64,000 bases of DNA from Litoribaculum gwangyangense (GCF_039543505.1 NZ_BAABJW010000001.1:992001-1056000), one strand, 5' to 3'. Positions 32,673 through 41,408 are shown, counted from the first letter of the stretch. The notes: a model not told the origin generated them from the letters alone. A program made the numbers and translations.

Positions 32673-35156
32673 ATGAAAACATATAAAATTTATATAAGCT
32701 GCTGGTTTTATTCCTTTTTATGTTTGACTATAATGTCATTACGCGCCCAAGAAAAAGCAATTATTGGTGTTACCAGTGGTAATACCAATAATCTTGGTAC
32801 CATTTTTAAGACAGACATTAACGGAGACAACTTTACAGTTTTGCAACAATTAGCATTTAAATACGAGGGTGAATATCCTGGAAACATTAAGTTATGTGAA
32901 TATAATGGTGTTTTTTACGGGACAACAGATCAAGGAGGAGCAAACGACAGTGGGGTAATTTTTTCTTATAACCCTGTAACAGAAGAATATTTAAAATTAT
33001 TTGATTTTGAATATACAGTTTCTGGTAGTTCTCCTTCTTTTGGGTTAATACTTGCAAATAATGATTTTATGTATGGAATAACTAGTTCTGGAGGCTCAAA
33101 TAATACTGGAACAATGTATAAGTTTAATCCTCAAACTAATAATGTAGAAATTATTTATCATTTTAACCAAGATGATGGAGCACACCCTAATGCACCATTA
33201 ATTCAGGCAGATAATGGTAATTTATATGGTCTAACAAATTTAGGAGGGACTAATAACAACGGTGTTTTGTTTCAATATAATTTAAGCACTAATACTTTTT
33301 CTAAACTTTTAGATTTTGAATCTATTACTAGTGGAGCTGGCCCAGCTTTTTTAATGCAAGCAAGTAATGGCAAGTTATATGGCATATCGCTAATAGGTGG
33401 CATAAACGACAAGGGTACTTTATTTAGCTATGATTTAAATGACTTTAGTTTTATAAAGCTATTTGATTTTGATGGCGCAGATTCTGGTTCTAGGCCTTAT
33501 TCTGGATTAATGGAGGCGTCAAATGGCTATTTATACGGCACAACTAATCAAGGAGGTTTGTCTAATTTCGGGACTATATTTAAATATGAATTGGCTACGT
33601 CTACTTTCAATAAGTTGATTGATTTGGATACGTCGATGGGATGGAATGCAACCGGAGATTTAATAGAAGCTCCAAATGGTAAACTGTATGGCCTAATGGG
33701 TTATGGGGGTTTGAATTGGGGCGTTTTGTATGAATTGGATATTTTAAACAATGATAGTTATAATAAAATATTTCAATTTCCTTCTCAAAAGGAAGGGTCT
33801 CTTCCATCAGGTACATTAACTTTATTTAATAATAAGTTATATGGAACAACTAGACTTGGAGGTTTAGGTTTAGGTTCTGGAACCTTGTTTGAGTTTAATC
33901 TTGATAACCAACAACACACAAAAAAAATAGACTTTAATTATGCCGATATGGGGAGTGGTTTCAGTAAAGGTTTTACTAAAGGACTAAATGATAAACTATA
34001 TATTGCAACTGGTGGTGGTGGTGAATATTCTAAAGGCACTCTACTTGAATACAATCCAGATGACAATTCACTCATTAAAAAATACGATTTCGAAGATAGA
34101 TCCAGTAACCAAATCTATGTATATGCTTCAAATGGAAAGTTATATGGGATTAATGATTATGAACTGTTTGAATTTGATTTAGAAACGAGTACTTATACTC
34201 CTAAAATCTCTTTTATAAATTCTATCATTTATGCATTGGAAACTCCAACTGGTATAATTGAAGCTGTAAATGGAAAAATTTACGGAATGACAAGAAATGG
34301 AGGACTTTATTATAAAGGAAACATTTTTGAATATGATTATGTTAATGATATTTATTTAAACCTTTTTGATTTTGATGGTACAAATACGGGTAGCTTGCCA
34401 AGTGGCAATTTAATCCAAGCTTCCAATGGAAAGTTATATGGTTTATTAACTTATGAAGGGGCTAATAATAAAGATGTTTTATTTGAATTTGATATAGAAT
34501 CAAAAACTTATTCAAAGAAATTTGATTTTACAGCATTATTATATCAAACATATAGAGTTTCTTTAAGTGAATTAGAATCGGGTATATTATATGGTTTTAC
34601 TTGGAATGGAGGGGTATATAATAATGGTGGTATTTTTCAATATAATTTAAATACAAATTCCTTTACAAAAAAAATCGATTTTAATACCCAAACCCCAGGC
34701 TATGGCTTCCAAGAAAATTTTCTTAAAACTTCAGAAAATAAAGCGTTTATTTTAAATGGTTCTTCAGGGTCAACATATCAAGGTTCCTTGTTTGAATATA
34801 ATCCAAATATAAACACTCTTACAGGCAAGTTTAATTTTAGTAGTGACAATGTTTATGCAGTTGGTTCTCTTATTGAAATAAATATAAACAGTTCGCTTTC
34901 TGTTGAAAAAAATAAAGACTTAAAAGCTATATATATTTACCCAAATCCAGTTGCAGATAAGTTGATTATTTCTTCAAAAAACCCAGAAGCATTTCAAATA
35001 AAAATTTATGATTTTCTTGGCAAGCAAGTATTCTTAAAGAATGCTGTTTTTGCTAATGATGAGCTAAAACTTACACATTTACAATCCGGATTATACATTT
35101 TAAAAGCCACTTCGAAAAGCGGGAATACCCAAACCATAAAATTCATTAAAAACTAA
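32673..35156 (+). CDS. GloVer-type tandem-repeat protein with T9SS type A sorting domain
   Basis: 827 residues with a signal peptide (cleavage near L-R-A-Q). The body has about a dozen degenerate repeats of 50-60 residues in the pattern G-K-L-Y-G-x-x-x-x-G-G-x-x-x-x-G-T-L-F-E-Y, then F-D-F, the TIGR03803 (choice-of-anchor GloVer) repeat. The T9SS domain closes it (IYIYPNPVADKLI, GLYILKATSKSG, IKFIKN). It is likely a surface-exposed, multi-bladed propeller of unknown binding role. It starts 4 bases after the RCC1 gene, so the two cargoes are co-expressed. Confidence 0.85.
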   Translation: MKTYKIYISCWFYSFLCLTIMSLRAQEKAIIGVTSGNTNNLGTIFKTDINGDNFTVLQQLAFKYEGEYPGNIKLCEYNGVFYGTTDQGGANDSGVIFSYNPVTEEYLKLFDFEYTVSGSSPSFGLILANNDFMYGITSSGGSNNTGTMYKFNPQTNNVEIIYHFNQDDGAHPNAPLIQADNGNLYGLTNLGGTNNNGVLFQYNLSTNTFSKLLDFESITSGAGPAFLMQASNGKLYGISLIGGINDKGTLFSYDLNDFSFIKLFDFDGADSGSRPYSGLMEASNGYLYGTTNQGGLSNFGTIFKYELATSTFNKLIDLDTSMGWNATGDLIEAPNGKLYGLMGYGGLNWGVLYELDILNNDSYNKIFQFPSQKEGSLPSGTLTLFNNKLYGTTRLGGLGLGSGTLFEFNLDNQQHTKKIDFNYADMGSGFSKGFTKGLNDKLYIATGGGGEYSKGTLLEYNPDDNSLIKKYDFEDRSSNQIYVYASNGKLYGINDYELFEFDLETSTYTPKISFINSIIYALETPTGIIEAVNGKIYGMTRNGGLYYKGNIFEYDYVNDIYLNLFDFDGTNTGSLPSGNLIQASNGKLYGLLTYEGANNKDVLFEFDIESKTYSKKFDFTALLYQTYRVSLSELESGILYGFTWNGGVYNNGGIFQYNLNTNSFTKKIDFNTQTPGYGFQENFLKTSENKAFILNGSSGSTYQGSLFEYNPNINTLTGKFNFSSDNVYAVGSLIEININSSLSVEKNKDLKAIYIYPNPVADKLIISSKNPEAFQIKIYDFLGKQVFLKNAVFANDELKLTHLQSGLYILKATSKSGNTQTIKFIKN

Positions 35157-35160
35157 AGCC

Positions 35161-35862
35161 ATGAAAAAAGTCAATGTATTAACAGTGAGCCTTTTTATAT
35201 TCTATCTAGGATTTTCACAAACCCAACCAAAACTTGCTAATAACCCATTGGAAAGTATAGAATATAATATGATGGTGATGCCTTTTGGTATGGAAAACCC
35301 CATTAAAATAGGCTCTATCTCAAAATCTGGAGACATTAATTTCGATTTCCCTAAAGAATTAAAAAACATTTCAGAAGAGGATAAAAACAGTGAATCGGTA
35401 AAACTTTGGTATAGCTTGTTTTCACAATGTGATAATGGTATGGACATGGTTAAAGAAAAAGACAATATCTTTTCTTTTGATTCTGGGGTAATATCATTAT
35501 CCACAAATGATAACCCATATGCAGGCGTTATTTTCACGCTTTCAGACGAAAACCTCATGCCTTGGGTAGAAGACCCAGCATATATAGAACCAATTTTAGG
35601 TTCTTATTATGAATTAATTTATGTAGCGAAGCCATTTGAATATCATGGAAACTGTATCACGACAAAAATGACAGATACTAGTGATACTGAGATTAACTAT
35701 AATTACAATTTGAATTTAAAAGCAGGTTTTAACTTTATAGAATATAAAATAGAACATATATATAAAACAGACCCAAATGTTATGGCTTCCTTTCCGGATA
35801 AAGTAACGGTAACCAATGTTGAAGGTGTCCCAAACTGTAAATGGATAGGAAAGTATTTTTAA
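35161..35862 (+). CDS. Hypothetical secreted protein
   Basis: 233 residues with a signal peptide (cleavage after G-F-S-Q, about residue 20). The mature part begins TQPKLANNPLESIEYNMMVM and has no repeat, lipobox, T9SS tail or motif I know. It has three Cys residues (QCDNGMD, GNCITT, PNCKW). It follows the GloVer-repeat gene by 4 bases, so it is the last gene of the secreted-protein run and might help the two T9SS cargoes; that is inference. Confidence 0.65.
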   Translation: MKKVNVLTVSLFIFYLGFSQTQPKLANNPLESIEYNMMVMPFGMENPIKIGSISKSGDINFDFPKELKNISEEDKNSESVKLWYSLFSQCDNGMDMVKEKDNIFSFDSGVISLSTNDNPYAGVIFTLSDENLMPWVEDPAYIEPILGSYYELIYVAKPFEYHGNCITTKMTDTSDTEINYNYNLNLKAGFNFIEYKIEHIYKTDPNVMASFPDKVTVTNVEGVPNCKWIGKYF

Positions 35863-35886
35863 GATAATTCAAAAAACCTTAAATTT

Positions 35887-35922
35887 AAACGCGTTGCAAC
35901 ATTATTATGAACGCGTTTTTTT
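35887..35922 (+). terminator. Intrinsic terminator ending at the next start codon
   Basis: AAACGCGTT (35887-35895) and AACGCGTTT (35910-35918) form a 9-base stem with a 14-base loop, followed by T to 35922. The next gene's ATG is at 35923, directly against the T-run. Confidence 0.75.
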
Positions 35923-36285
35923 ATGCATATTGAACAACTTCGTGAATATTGTTTAAGTAAAAAGGCATCAACTGAAAGCTTTCCATTTGATGAAAACACA
36001 TTGGTTTTTAAAGTACTAAACAAAATGTTTTTAATGGCGCCATTGGATAAATGGGAAAAAGGTGAAGCGGCTATAACCCTAAAATGCGACCCCGATTACA
36101 CCATAGAATTGCGAGAACAATACGAAAGTATTTACGCTGGACCTTATGTAAGCAATAAACATTGGAATACCATCGCCATACATAAAAATGAATTAAAACC
36201 ACAGTTTATTTTGGAATTAATAGACCACTCCGACGAAATGGTTGTAAAGGGGATGACTAAAAAAATGAGGGAATCTTTTCAATAA
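35923..36285 (+). CDS. MmcQ/YjbR-family protein
   Basis: 120 residues: MHIEQLREYCLSKKASTESFPFDENTLVFKVLNKMF, then FLMAPLDKWEKG, TLKCDPDYTIELREQY and HWNTIAI. This is the MmcQ/YjbR double-wing fold, thought to bind DNA although its role is unclear. The ATG at 35923 fits the family's N-terminus exactly, but it abuts the terminator T-run, so there is no room for a ribosome site or leader unless transcripts read through the terminator. No neighbour gives its function. Confidence 0.85.
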   Translation: MHIEQLREYCLSKKASTESFPFDENTLVFKVLNKMFLMAPLDKWEKGEAAITLKCDPDYTIELREQYESIYAGPYVSNKHWNTIAIHKNELKPQFILELIDHSDEMVVKGMTKKMRESFQ

Positions 36286-36304
36286 AATAGTGTCAAGAAA
36301 AAAC

Positions 36305-36445
36305 CTAATCCGATTTTTTCTTTTTAAACCAATCCAGACCTAAGGGAAACATAAATACAAGAAACAAGAACTTACCAGTAACAATACCAAAAATGGTAAT
36401 GCCTGCCAGAACTATCATTAAAATTACTTTGTAACTGTATTTCAT
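36305..36445 (-). CDS. 46-residue small membrane protein
   Basis: A short frame on the minus strand runs from ATG 36445 to TAG 36305. The product MKYSYKVILMIVLAGITIFG is one strong hydrophobic segment, followed by VTGKFLFLVFMFPLGLDWF and a basic tail KKKKSD, suggesting a two-segment inner-membrane peptide with a cytoplasmic, positively charged end. It lies 10 bases after the gene at 36456 on the same strand, so it is probably translated from the same transcript. I recall similar short 'GKFLFL' proteins in related bacteria but cannot name a function. Confidence 0.6.
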   Translation of the reverse strand: MKYSYKVILMIVLAGITIFGIVTGKFLFLVFMFPLGLDWFKKKKSD

Positions 36446-36455
36446 CAAACAGCTT

Positions 36456-36887
36456 TCAAGAAGAAGTGTCTGCAATTATCTTCCATTCGCCATCAATTTT
36501 CTTAAAAATAAGCATAAAAATGCCATCGGCATTTCCTACTTCACGTTTCAGATGGTATTCACCCAAAACATAATAGGCACCATCAGTTATTTTAGAAATG
36601 GCATTTATTTTAAAGCTTAATTTACCCGTGTGGTCTTTTGTTGGGTAGGCTCTTTGGTAGCGGTCTAGGGTGTTTTCCCAGCCATACGTAACACCATTGG
36701 CTCCATAAAATTTTAAGGAATCGTTTTTCCAGTAACCTTCCATGAATTCCTCTAGGTCATTATCAGACCAAGCTAAACGCTGTTTTTTTAGTACTTTTTG
36801 AATGGCTTTTTTATCGGCTTCATCATCATTTTGAGAAAAGCTGCTAAACGTAGTAAGTAAACAAAGTAATAGAATTAGTCTTTTCAT
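36456..36887 (-). CDS. Secreted SnoaL/DUF4440-like (NTF2-fold) protein
   Basis: 143 residues from ATG 36887. An upstream in-frame ATG (36908) adds MLLLKNS before a normal signal peptide MKRLILLLCLLTTFSSFSQ, so the inner start is preferred. The mature part (KKAIQKVLKKQRLAWSDNDLEEFMEGYWKNDSLKFYG, then VTYGWENTLDRYQRAYP and FKKIDGEWKIIADTSS) has the NTF2-like DUF4440/SnoaL pattern with a cone-shaped ligand pocket. Its substrate is unknown. The small membrane-protein gene follows by 10 bases. Confidence 0.8.
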   Translation of the reverse strand: MKRLILLLCLLTTFSSFSQNDDEADKKAIQKVLKKQRLAWSDNDLEEFMEGYWKNDSLKFYGANGVTYGWENTLDRYQRAYPTKDHTGKLSFKINAISKITDGAYYVLGEYHLKREVGNADGIFMLIFKKIDGEWKIIADTSS

Positions 36888-37111
36888 GGAATTTTTTAAC
36901 AAAAGCATTTTTTACATAGGTAAAAATAGTAAAAACTAGTATTTAAATGGTTACTCAACGATAAAATTGACATCAAATAATTTTTCATCTAAAGTTAAAA
37001 TCTATTGGTCGAGTAAATAGTGAAATTCCATTATATGCTTTTATATTTACTTCGTAATCAATTGATTGCTCTCCCTCAAGTTTATTATTTAATTATTTAT
37101 TACTACTTAAT

Positions 37112-37393
37112 ATGGAATTAAAAATTACCAATCATAAAAATTTTTTCAAAATTGTTGGGTCTCTAAACAAGGAAAATATGGATGTATTTAACAATACATT
37201 TAATGATGTTTTTGATCGTGTAAAGAATTTAACAATTAGTATTGAAGAAGTCGAAACCATGGACGAATTTGGTATATCGGCTCTTACACATTTGTACAAT
37301 TTATCTAAAATTGGCAACAGAAGTATGTCTGTTATAGGTGATGGTAATCGAGAATTGTACAAACATTTTGAACATCATACAACAGCAGCTTAA
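37112..37393 (+). CDS. STAS-domain-like protein, copy 1
   Basis: 93 residues consisting of one small alpha/beta domain: LKITNHKNFFKIVGSL, ENMDVFNNTFNDVF, VKNLTISIEEVETMDEFGISALTHL, NRSMSVIGDG. The order and the helix after the T-M-D-E-F-G motif fit anti-sigma factor antagonists (SpoIIAA/STAS). The phospho-accepting Ser of the D-S-S-G motif is replaced by Phe here (D-E-F-G), so control by Ser phosphorylation is not expected. A paralogue follows at 37492. No anti-sigma factor gene is near. The 203-base region upstream holds no gene. Confidence 0.7.
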   Translation: MELKITNHKNFFKIVGSLNKENMDVFNNTFNDVFDRVKNLTISIEEVETMDEFGISALTHLYNLSKIGNRSMSVIGDGNRELYKHFEHHTTAA

Positions 37394-37491
37394 CTATTAT
37401 GTTTGCCTTTTTAATGGTTACTGAAAATTTTAGATAATTTCATCATACCCAATTTAGCAACTTTACTTAACTAATTTAAATACAATTTATT

Positions 37492-37770
37492 ATGGATTTA
37501 AAAATTACAAACTCAAACAGTTTTTTTAAAATAAAAGGTGTCCTCGATAGAAGTACACTTCATATTTTTAATGAAGAATTCAGACATATTTTTGAGCGTA
37601 TTAATATACTTACAATAAGTATTCAAGAGGTTGAAAGTATTGATGAGTATGGTGTGGCTGCTATTGCTAAATTACATCAAGAAGCTTTAACCAAGAATAA
37701 AAGATTATCAATTATTGGTTTTGGTTGTAAAGATTTGTACGATCATTTCAAAACAGAGACGGCAGCGTAA
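37492..37770 (+). CDS. STAS-domain-like protein, copy 2
   Basis: 92 residues, clearly a paralogue of the gene 98 bases upstream (same length, same start LKIT-N-S-x-F-F-K-I, same core ILTISIQEVESIDEYGVAAIAKL, same end with D-L-Y-D-H-F). It also lacks the phospho-Ser (D-E-Y-G). Both genes share the upstream block AATGGTTACT (36946-36955 and 37413-37422), consistent with tandem duplication including control DNA. Its stop abuts the stop of the convergent DUF4407 gene. Confidence 0.7.
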   Translation: MDLKITNSNSFFKIKGVLDRSTLHIFNEEFRHIFERINILTISIQEVESIDEYGVAAIAKLHQEALTKNKRLSIIGFGCKDLYDHFKTETAA

Positions 37771-38871
37771 CTATAAAACATTTTTTTGTTGCTTGTAAAA
37801 CGCGTCTGCCTGTAATTGCATGAGTTCTATAGCTTTTTTGCGTTTATAATGGTAGAGTTCGTCCTCTTGTTTTATGTTTTCATAAATACGATCATTAATC
37901 GCATAATCTGTTTTTAATAATGCTTCTCTTTGGTTTTTATTTTGAAGGACGTTGGTTTTCACAGCTGTTTCTTGGTCTTCCAATTTAAAATCGTAAGCCC
38001 CTTTAGGAGATAATAATTTTGCGAAAATAGGAGAGGTTTCTATCGCTAGAAACAGCAGAAAAATAAAGAATGAAGGTAACCAAGGCAATTTTCCCAAAGC
38101 ATTAACTCTGGCCATCAAGCCATCAAAATTATTAATAATGGGTTGGGTTGTTACCACTTGACTTTCAAAATCACCTTCTAATTCGGCAATTTGAGCTTCT
38201 GTACTTACAATTTTTGCTTTGTTTTCAGTTTTTAATTGCTGTAATTCAGCCATAGCAGCGTCATGTTTTTCACGTTTTTCTTTGTAAACAGGACCTTTCC
38301 CTAAAAGTTTGGTACCGGCAGTCCCTTCAGCCTCCGAGATGTATGTGTCGTAAAGCGCATTGACTTCGGCTTCTTTGGCGTCTATTTGATTTTGTAAACC
38401 AGAAATGTCGTTTTTTAGTGCTTCAATATCTGGAGTAAATTGTTCAGCTATTTGCGTTTTATTGGCTAAAGTCATGTCGTTTTTTTGTACTAACAAAACC
38501 TGATTGATTTCCTTCTCAAAAATTTTAAGCTCTAAGGGTTTGGAAATCACTACCGCAATAATTATGGCCAGAATAATTCTTGGTGATGCTTGAATGAATT
38601 CATCTATAACATTACCGGTTTTTTTGATGGTTGAAACAATAAAGCGGTCTAAATTAAAAATGAGTAAACCCCAAACAAATCCAAAAAAAATAGCGGTAAA
38701 CATATTATCAAAAACGGTATACAGCGCATAACTTGCCGCTATAAAAGCCATAACAGCAGTAAAAAAAACGGTAGCGCCAATACCTGCGTATTTATTTTGC
38801 TCGCCCTTAGAGCATTGTTCTAAAATATCGGTGTCTGAGCCAGAGCAAATAATGAAGAATTGCTTTAACAT
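37771..38871 (-). CDS. DUF4407 membrane protein
   Basis: 366 residues. Four transmembrane segments (about 29-45, 59-79, 94-111 and 263-285) surround a long coiled coil (about 130-250; DIEALKNDISGLQNQIDAKEAEVNALYD). The start LKQFFIICSGSDTDILEQCSKGEQNKYAGIG and the region DNMFTAIFFGFVWGLLIFNLDRFI match DUF4407. The C-terminus is a charged helix. Function is unknown. It is convergent with the STAS pair, with no spacer. Confidence 0.85.
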   Translation of the reverse strand: MLKQFFIICSGSDTDILEQCSKGEQNKYAGIGATVFFTAVMAFIAASYALYTVFDNMFTAIFFGFVWGLLIFNLDRFIVSTIKKTGNVIDEFIQASPRIILAIIIAVVISKPLELKIFEKEINQVLLVQKNDMTLANKTQIAEQFTPDIEALKNDISGLQNQIDAKEAEVNALYDTYISEAEGTAGTKLLGKGPVYKEKREKHDAAMAELQQLKTENKAKIVSTEAQIAELEGDFESQVVTTQPIINNFDGLMARVNALGKLPWLPSFFIFLLFLAIETSPIFAKLLSPKGAYDFKLEDQETAVKTNVLQNKNQREALLKTDYAINDRIYENIKQEDELYHYKRKKAIELMQLQADAFYKQQKNVL

Positions 38872-38943
38872 GATTGATTGTTTTTTGATTGATTGACTAT
38901 TAGAACGTTAAAGCTAGGGAATTGTTACATAAAAATTTAAAAA

Positions 38944-39804
38944 TTATCTTTTGGAAGTTCTCATACTTTCAATAAAAACGGTAAGAAGAATAAGAGAGCC
39001 ACCAATAAATGTGTTGATATTTGGTATTTCGTTCAAAAAAAAATAAGCCATAATAATTCCAAAAATAGGTTGCGCACTACCAATAATACTAGCTGTACTC
39101 ACCGAAAAATGTTTTAAGCTGCTTATAAATAAAGAATGTCCTAAAGCGGTGGTGACTATACCTAGTATCAGGAGGAACGGAAGTTCGGTTTGTATTTTCT
39201 CAATATCAATATTGAATAAAACGGGTATCAAAAAAAAGGAAACTATAATACACTGTTGCATCATTAATACCGTACCGTCGTACTGAGAAACATGTCTTTT
39301 TAAGATGAGATTTCTTAGTGAATAACATAATGCAGAAAATACGCCCAGAAGTATACCTTTTAAGTAAGTGCTTTCAAAATTTATTTCTGGCGCGAGAATA
39401 TAGATGCCCAATAAAACCATAAGCCCCAATAATACATGTATTGGATTTCGTTTAGATTTTGTGAAAAACGGCTCTAATAATGCTGTAATTACTGGAAACG
39501 TGAACATGGAGAGCATGCCAATGGCTACATTACTAAATTTTAAAGCCAAAAAATAGGTAATCCAATGCGTGCCCAGTAATAAACCCCCTAAAATAATGGT
39601 AGGGAGATCTCTTTTAGATTTAATTTTAAGATTTAATTTCCGGTATTTACAGAAAATAAAAAGGAGTATGGCCGCCAGGGCACTTCTAAACCATATAATT
39701 AGTGGTGTAGGAAGATTAATATATTTACCTAAAACACCAGAGGTACTTATAAATAAGGTAGCTAATCCTAATAATAAAAGATGATGGGCGTGCTGGTTTT
39801 TCAT
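38944..39804 (-). CDS. EamA/DMT-superfamily transporter
   Basis: 286 residues with ten hydrophobic segments in two related five-helix halves (SGVLGKYINLPTPLIIWFRSALAAILLFIF in the first; GVFSALCYSLRNLILKRHV and LGHSLFISSLKHFSVSTASIIGSAQPIFGIIMAYFFLNE in the second), as in EamA drug/metabolite transporters. The substrate cannot be read; relatives export amino acids or metabolites. It may be transcribed after the M20 dipeptidase on the same strand, though a strong hairpin lies between them. Confidence 0.87.
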   Translation of the reverse strand: MKNQHAHHLLLLGLATLFISTSGVLGKYINLPTPLIIWFRSALAAILLFIFCKYRKLNLKIKSKRDLPTIILGGLLLGTHWITYFLALKFSNVAIGMLSMFTFPVITALLEPFFTKSKRNPIHVLLGLMVLLGIYILAPEINFESTYLKGILLGVFSALCYSLRNLILKRHVSQYDGTVLMMQQCIIVSFFLIPVLFNIDIEKIQTELPFLLILGIVTTALGHSLFISSLKHFSVSTASIIGSAQPIFGIIMAYFFLNEIPNINTFIGGSLILLTVFIESMRTSKR

Positions 39805-39880
39805 GGTTTGGTGCTTACTGGTGTTAGCGATTGTAGAGAAAATCCTTTTGTTTTGGCAAAAGATTGAAACGAAAAGCGCG

Positions 39881-39907
39881 ACCTCCTTTTAAAAAACAAA
39901 AGGAGGT
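39881..39907 (-). terminator. Hairpin between the M20 peptidase and EamA genes
   Basis: Perfect 10-base arms ACCTCCTTTT (39881-39890) and AAAAGGAGGT (39898-39907) with a 7-base loop, just after the stop of the minus-strand peptidase gene. There is no clear T-run after it on that strand, so it may stabilise the 3' end rather than terminate. Confidence 0.5.
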
Positions 39908-39918
39908 AACACCCATAT

Positions 39919-41307
39919 TTATTTAGAAAGTTCTGTAAAATATTTATAAAAATACGGGATGGTTTCGATGCCTTTTAGGTAATTCCATATGCCAAAATGC
40001 TCGTTAGGGGAGTGGATAGCATCACTATCTAAACCAAAGCCCATTAAAATAGTTTTAATTTGTAATTCTTCCTCAAATAACGCCACAATAGGAATACTAC
40101 CACCGCTTCGCTGTGGAATAGGTGTTTTGCCAAAAGTTTCTTCGTATGCTTTACTAGCTGCTTGATATCCAATATGGTTTATGGGTGTTACATAACCTTG
40201 CCCACCATGATGCGGTTTTACCTTCACTTTTACACCTTTTGGAGCGATGCTTTCAAAATGTGTTTTGAATAATTGTGTGATTTCTTTCCAATCTTGATGA
40301 GGTACCAATCGCATCGAAATTTTAGCGAAGGCTTTACTGGCAATAACGGTTTTAGCCCCTTCGCCAATATACCCGCCCCAGATACCATTAACATCTAAGG
40401 TTGGGCGAATGCAGTTTCGTTCATTGGTGGTATAACCTGCTTCTCCATAAACAGCTTCAATATCCAATGCTTTTTTATATTTTTCGAGACTAAAAGGTGC
40501 TTTTGCCATTTCAGCGCGTTCTTCTTTAGAGAGTTCTTCCACCTTATTGTAAAAACCAGGAATGGTAATACGATTGTTTTCATCATGTAATGAGGCAATC
40601 ATTTTTGATAGTATATTGATGGGGTTAGCCACGGCACCGCCATACAGGCCAGAATGTAAATCACGATTGGGTCCTGTTACCTCTACTTCAACATAACTTA
40701 ATCCTCGTAAACCTGTTGTGATAGAAGGAACATCATTGGCAATCATGCCTGTATCGGAAATAAGGATCACATCATTTTTTAATTTTTCTTGATTATTTTT
40801 TACAAAAGTGGCAAGATTGGAGCTGCCTACTTCTTCTTCACCTTCAATCATGAATTTGACGTTACAGGGTAATTGGTTTGTTGCCGTCATAAATTCCAAA
40901 GCCTTCACATGCATAAACATTTGTCCTTTATCATCACAAGCACCACGCGCATAAATAGCGCCCTCAGGATGCAATTCAGATGTTTTAATTACTGGTTCAA
41001 AAGGTGGCGAGGTCCAAAGTTCTAAAGGGTCTGGTGGCTGTACATCATAATGTCCATAAACTAAAACTGTTGGTAAGTTTTTGTCAATTATTTTTTCGCC
41101 ATAAACTATGGGGTAACCTTCCGTTTTACAAATTTCAACCGTGTCGCAACCTGCTTCTTTTAGGCTTACTTTAATAGCACCAGCTGTTTTTAAAACTTCT
41201 TCTTTATAAACTGAATCAGCACTAATAGAAGGTATTTTGAGTAGCTCGATAAGTTCGTTTAAAAACCGGTTTTTATGTTTAGAAATATATGATTGAATGT
41301 TGTTCAT
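39919..41307 (-). CDS. M20-family dipeptidase
   Basis: 462 residues. Metal ligands and catalysis of the M20 family are present: YGHYDVQPPDPLELWTSPPFEP (His and catalytic Asp), ARGACDDKG (bridging Asp), IEGEEEVGSSNL (catalytic Glu and ligand Glu) and a lid dimerisation domain (about 190-340, VTGPNRDLHSGLYGG). The family takes dipeptides with broad specificity in the cytoplasm; no signal peptide is seen. It is the first gene of its strand here, with start ATG at 41307 and a gap of 101 bases to tRNA-Leu. Confidence 0.9.
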   Translation of the reverse strand: MNNIQSYISKHKNRFLNELIELLKIPSISADSVYKEEVLKTAGAIKVSLKEAGCDTVEICKTEGYPIVYGEKIIDKNLPTVLVYGHYDVQPPDPLELWTSPPFEPVIKTSELHPEGAIYARGACDDKGQMFMHVKALEFMTATNQLPCNVKFMIEGEEEVGSSNLATFVKNNQEKLKNDVILISDTGMIANDVPSITTGLRGLSYVEVEVTGPNRDLHSGLYGGAVANPINILSKMIASLHDENNRITIPGFYNKVEELSKEERAEMAKAPFSLEKYKKALDIEAVYGEAGYTTNERNCIRPTLDVNGIWGGYIGEGAKTVIASKAFAKISMRLVPHQDWKEITQLFKTHFESIAPKGVKVKVKPHHGGQGYVTPINHIGYQAASKAYEETFGKTPIPQRSGGSIPIVALFEEELQIKTILMGFGLDSDAIHSPNEHFGIWNYLKGIETIPYFYKYFTELSK

Positions 41308-41368
41308 AAAGTATTTTTAGAGTTCCTTTCCAAAAGTATAAAAAAAGAATGTTTTTAGGGGCTAGGAG

Positions 41369-41398
41369 TTTGCAATTTAAAAATCTTGTTTATATTTG
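41369..41398 (+). promoter_or_regulatory. tRNA-Leu promoter
   Basis: TTTG at 41369-41372, an 18-base spacer and TATATTTG at 41391-41398: an exact Bacteroidota promoter. Transcription would start near 41405, only a few bases before the tRNA. Confidence 0.75.
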
Positions 41399-41408
41399 CA
41401 GTCCTTTA

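Noticed and set aside
31290..35156. Tandem DNA repeats that could suggest a CRISPR array
   Set aside because: The repeats are in frame and encode RCC1 and GloVer protein repeats; there are no short identical repeats with uniform spacers and no cas genes.
35202..35558. 118-codon minus-strand frame
   Set aside because: It overlaps entirely with the secreted-protein gene at 35161 and has no recognisable motif or control signal.
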